A stretch of DNA of 5,805 nucleotides from Holophagaceae bacterium (GTDB lineage Bacteria > Acidobacteriota > Holophagae > Holophagales > Holophagaceae). Below, piece after piece: positions 5,388-5,805 of this stretch. Position numbers and translations under genes: made by a program. The stretch spans positions 1 to 5,805 of the forward strand of contig JANXQX010000216.1 in the NCBI GenBank assembly GCA_025353305.1, read 5' to 3'. The notes under the pieces are model-generated. The model was not told the DNA's origin and did no database searches. It saw nothing but the letters and a program-made list of their open reading frames with translations. The stretch's first letter is position 1. The number at the start of each line of letters is the position of its first letter.

Positions 5388-5805
5388 ATGGACGCCTTGG
5401 ACTGTCTTTTCACCCGCCGCAGTGTTCGCGCCTTTACGCCGGAACCGGTGTCCATGGCCGTGATCCAGGAATTGATCCGCAGTGCGATGTATACTCCTTC
5501 CGCAGGCAACCAGCAACCCTGGCATTTCGTGGTCATCACCAATCGTGAGGATTTGAACTTCATTGCCCAGTCCCATCCCTACGCTGGGATGTGCCGCCAA
5601 GCGGCTGGCGCGGTGCTGATCTGCGGCGAACCCGGGATCGCCAAGCACGGAGGTTGTCAGTTCACTGTCAAGGGGCGGCGGAGAGTCTCGGAGGAAGATT
5701 TTTTTCTCCGGGATCCTCGCTCTTTTCTCTGTGCCTCAGCGTTGAGCTTTTCCCTTCCGCATCCGAACAGCCGGCCCTTGAGGTTCCCGGCTTTTTGTAC
5801 TGCGA
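5388..5805 (+). CDS. nitroreductase family protein, N-terminal part; similarity ends near 5654 (probably disrupted)
   Basis: The first 89 codons encode the start of an FMN-dependent nitroreductase, a family reducing nitro groups, quinones or flavins with NAD(P)H. Clear features are FTRRSVRAFTPEPV (8-21), whose RRSVR contacts FMN phosphate, and YTPSAGNQQPWHFVVIT (36-52), the classic SxxNxQPW flavin segment. AVLICGE (77-83) and AKHGG (85-89) follow. In related proteins the next residues read like (Y/F)WVQDCSAATQN. Here none of the three plus frames gives that. The frame remains open to the window edge with an arginine- and serine-rich, low-similarity tail. The start at 5388 has GGAGG five bases upstream and is convincing. 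Either an insertion or a rearrangement after 5654 has broken the gene, or the sequence is joined wrongly there. The promoter is not obvious. It is divergent from the ABM gene, 202 bases apart. Confidence 0.75.
   Translation, partial: MDALDCLFTRRSVRAFTPEPVSMAVIQELIRSAMYTPSAGNQQPWHFVVITNREDLNFIAQSHPYAGMCRQAAGAVLICGEPGIAKHGGCQFTVKGRRRVSEEDFFLRDPRSFLCASALSFSLPHPNSRPLRFPAFCTA
5655..5670. mobile_element. possible insertion-sequence end at the nitroreductase break
   Basis: Exactly where the nitroreductase similarity stops, TGTCAGTTCACTGTCA shows two TGTCA motifs 11 bases apart, followed by a GGGG run. Terminal TG and repeated TGTCA-like motifs are seen at ends of several IS groups, for example IS21-like elements. 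No transposase is visible in the remaining 135 bases and the other end is outside the window, so this is tentative. Confidence 0.25.
5681..5755. repeat. non-coding, dispersed-repeat-like sequence
   Basis: This tract contains GAGAGTCTCGGAGG, a long imperfect hairpin CGGAGGAAGA/TTTTTCTCCG with wobble pairs (5689-5710), and CTCTGTGCCTCAGCGTTGAG (5728-5747). The wording CTCTGTGCCTC...GTTGAGCTTTTCC resembles a family of CTCTG(T/C)G-rich intergenic repeats I recall from several environmental bacteria. The resemblance is from memory, not from a search. No protein is recognisable here on either strand. Confidence 0.35.

Noticed and set aside
5186..5563. Long upstream extension of the ABM protein on the minus strand
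   Set aside because: It has no similarity to ABM proteins and runs through the predicted promoter and the nitroreductase start. The ATG at 5185 has an excellent ribosome binding site and gives the normal family length.
1..5805. CRISPR array, tRNA or rRNA gene
   Set aside because: I saw no regularly spaced repeats with unique spacers, no tRNA cloverleaf with a GTTCRA-like T-arm, and no rRNA-like conserved stretches by eye.

Overview
The window suggests a high-GC Gram-negative bacterium, probably an anaerobe or facultative anaerobe. The evidence is GC-rich codon use in the left half, strong AAGGAGG-type ribosome binding sites, a Sec-exported binding protein without a lipobox, and a flavoredoxin-type flavoprotein typical of anaerobes. 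Acidobacteriota (Holophagae) or a deltaproteobacterial lineage are guesses from protein flavour only. The window cannot name the organism.

Layout. Positions 1-3554 carry three genes on the minus strand, read right to left: a GntR/FCD regulator (3554-2886), a saccharopine dehydrogenase family enzyme (2818-1496), and a family 5 ABC substrate-binding protein (1384 to beyond position 1). They are separated by 67 and 111 bases and look like one regulated unit for uptake and metabolism of a lysine-related or peptide substrate. A candidate promoter with an overlapping palindrome lies upstream of the regulator (3738-3778), and a perfect 12-base palindrome lies in front of the dehydrogenase (2859-2870). 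A GC-rich, foldable leader of about 190 bases precedes the regulator. Positions 3779-4121 hold no convincing gene but contain a minus-strand terminator-like hairpin.

Positions 4122-5805 form a small redox cluster with a more mixed base composition: a flavoredoxin/flavin reductase (4706-4122, minus), an ABM/YgiN-type monooxygenase (5185-4874, minus) and, divergently, the start of a nitroreductase (5388 onward, plus). The first two each have their own ribosome binding site and a hairpin with a T-rich tail downstream.

The nitroreductase similarity stops abruptly near codon 89 (5654). The reading frame stays open to the window edge, but the sequence there resembles an insertion-sequence end (TGTCA repeats) and then a dispersed non-coding repeat. 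This is the clearest anomaly in the window.

No clearly undescribed system was recognised. The most biologically interesting hypothesis is the regulator + saccharopine dehydrogenase + peptide-type binding protein unit. The most checkable structural oddity is the broken nitroreductase.
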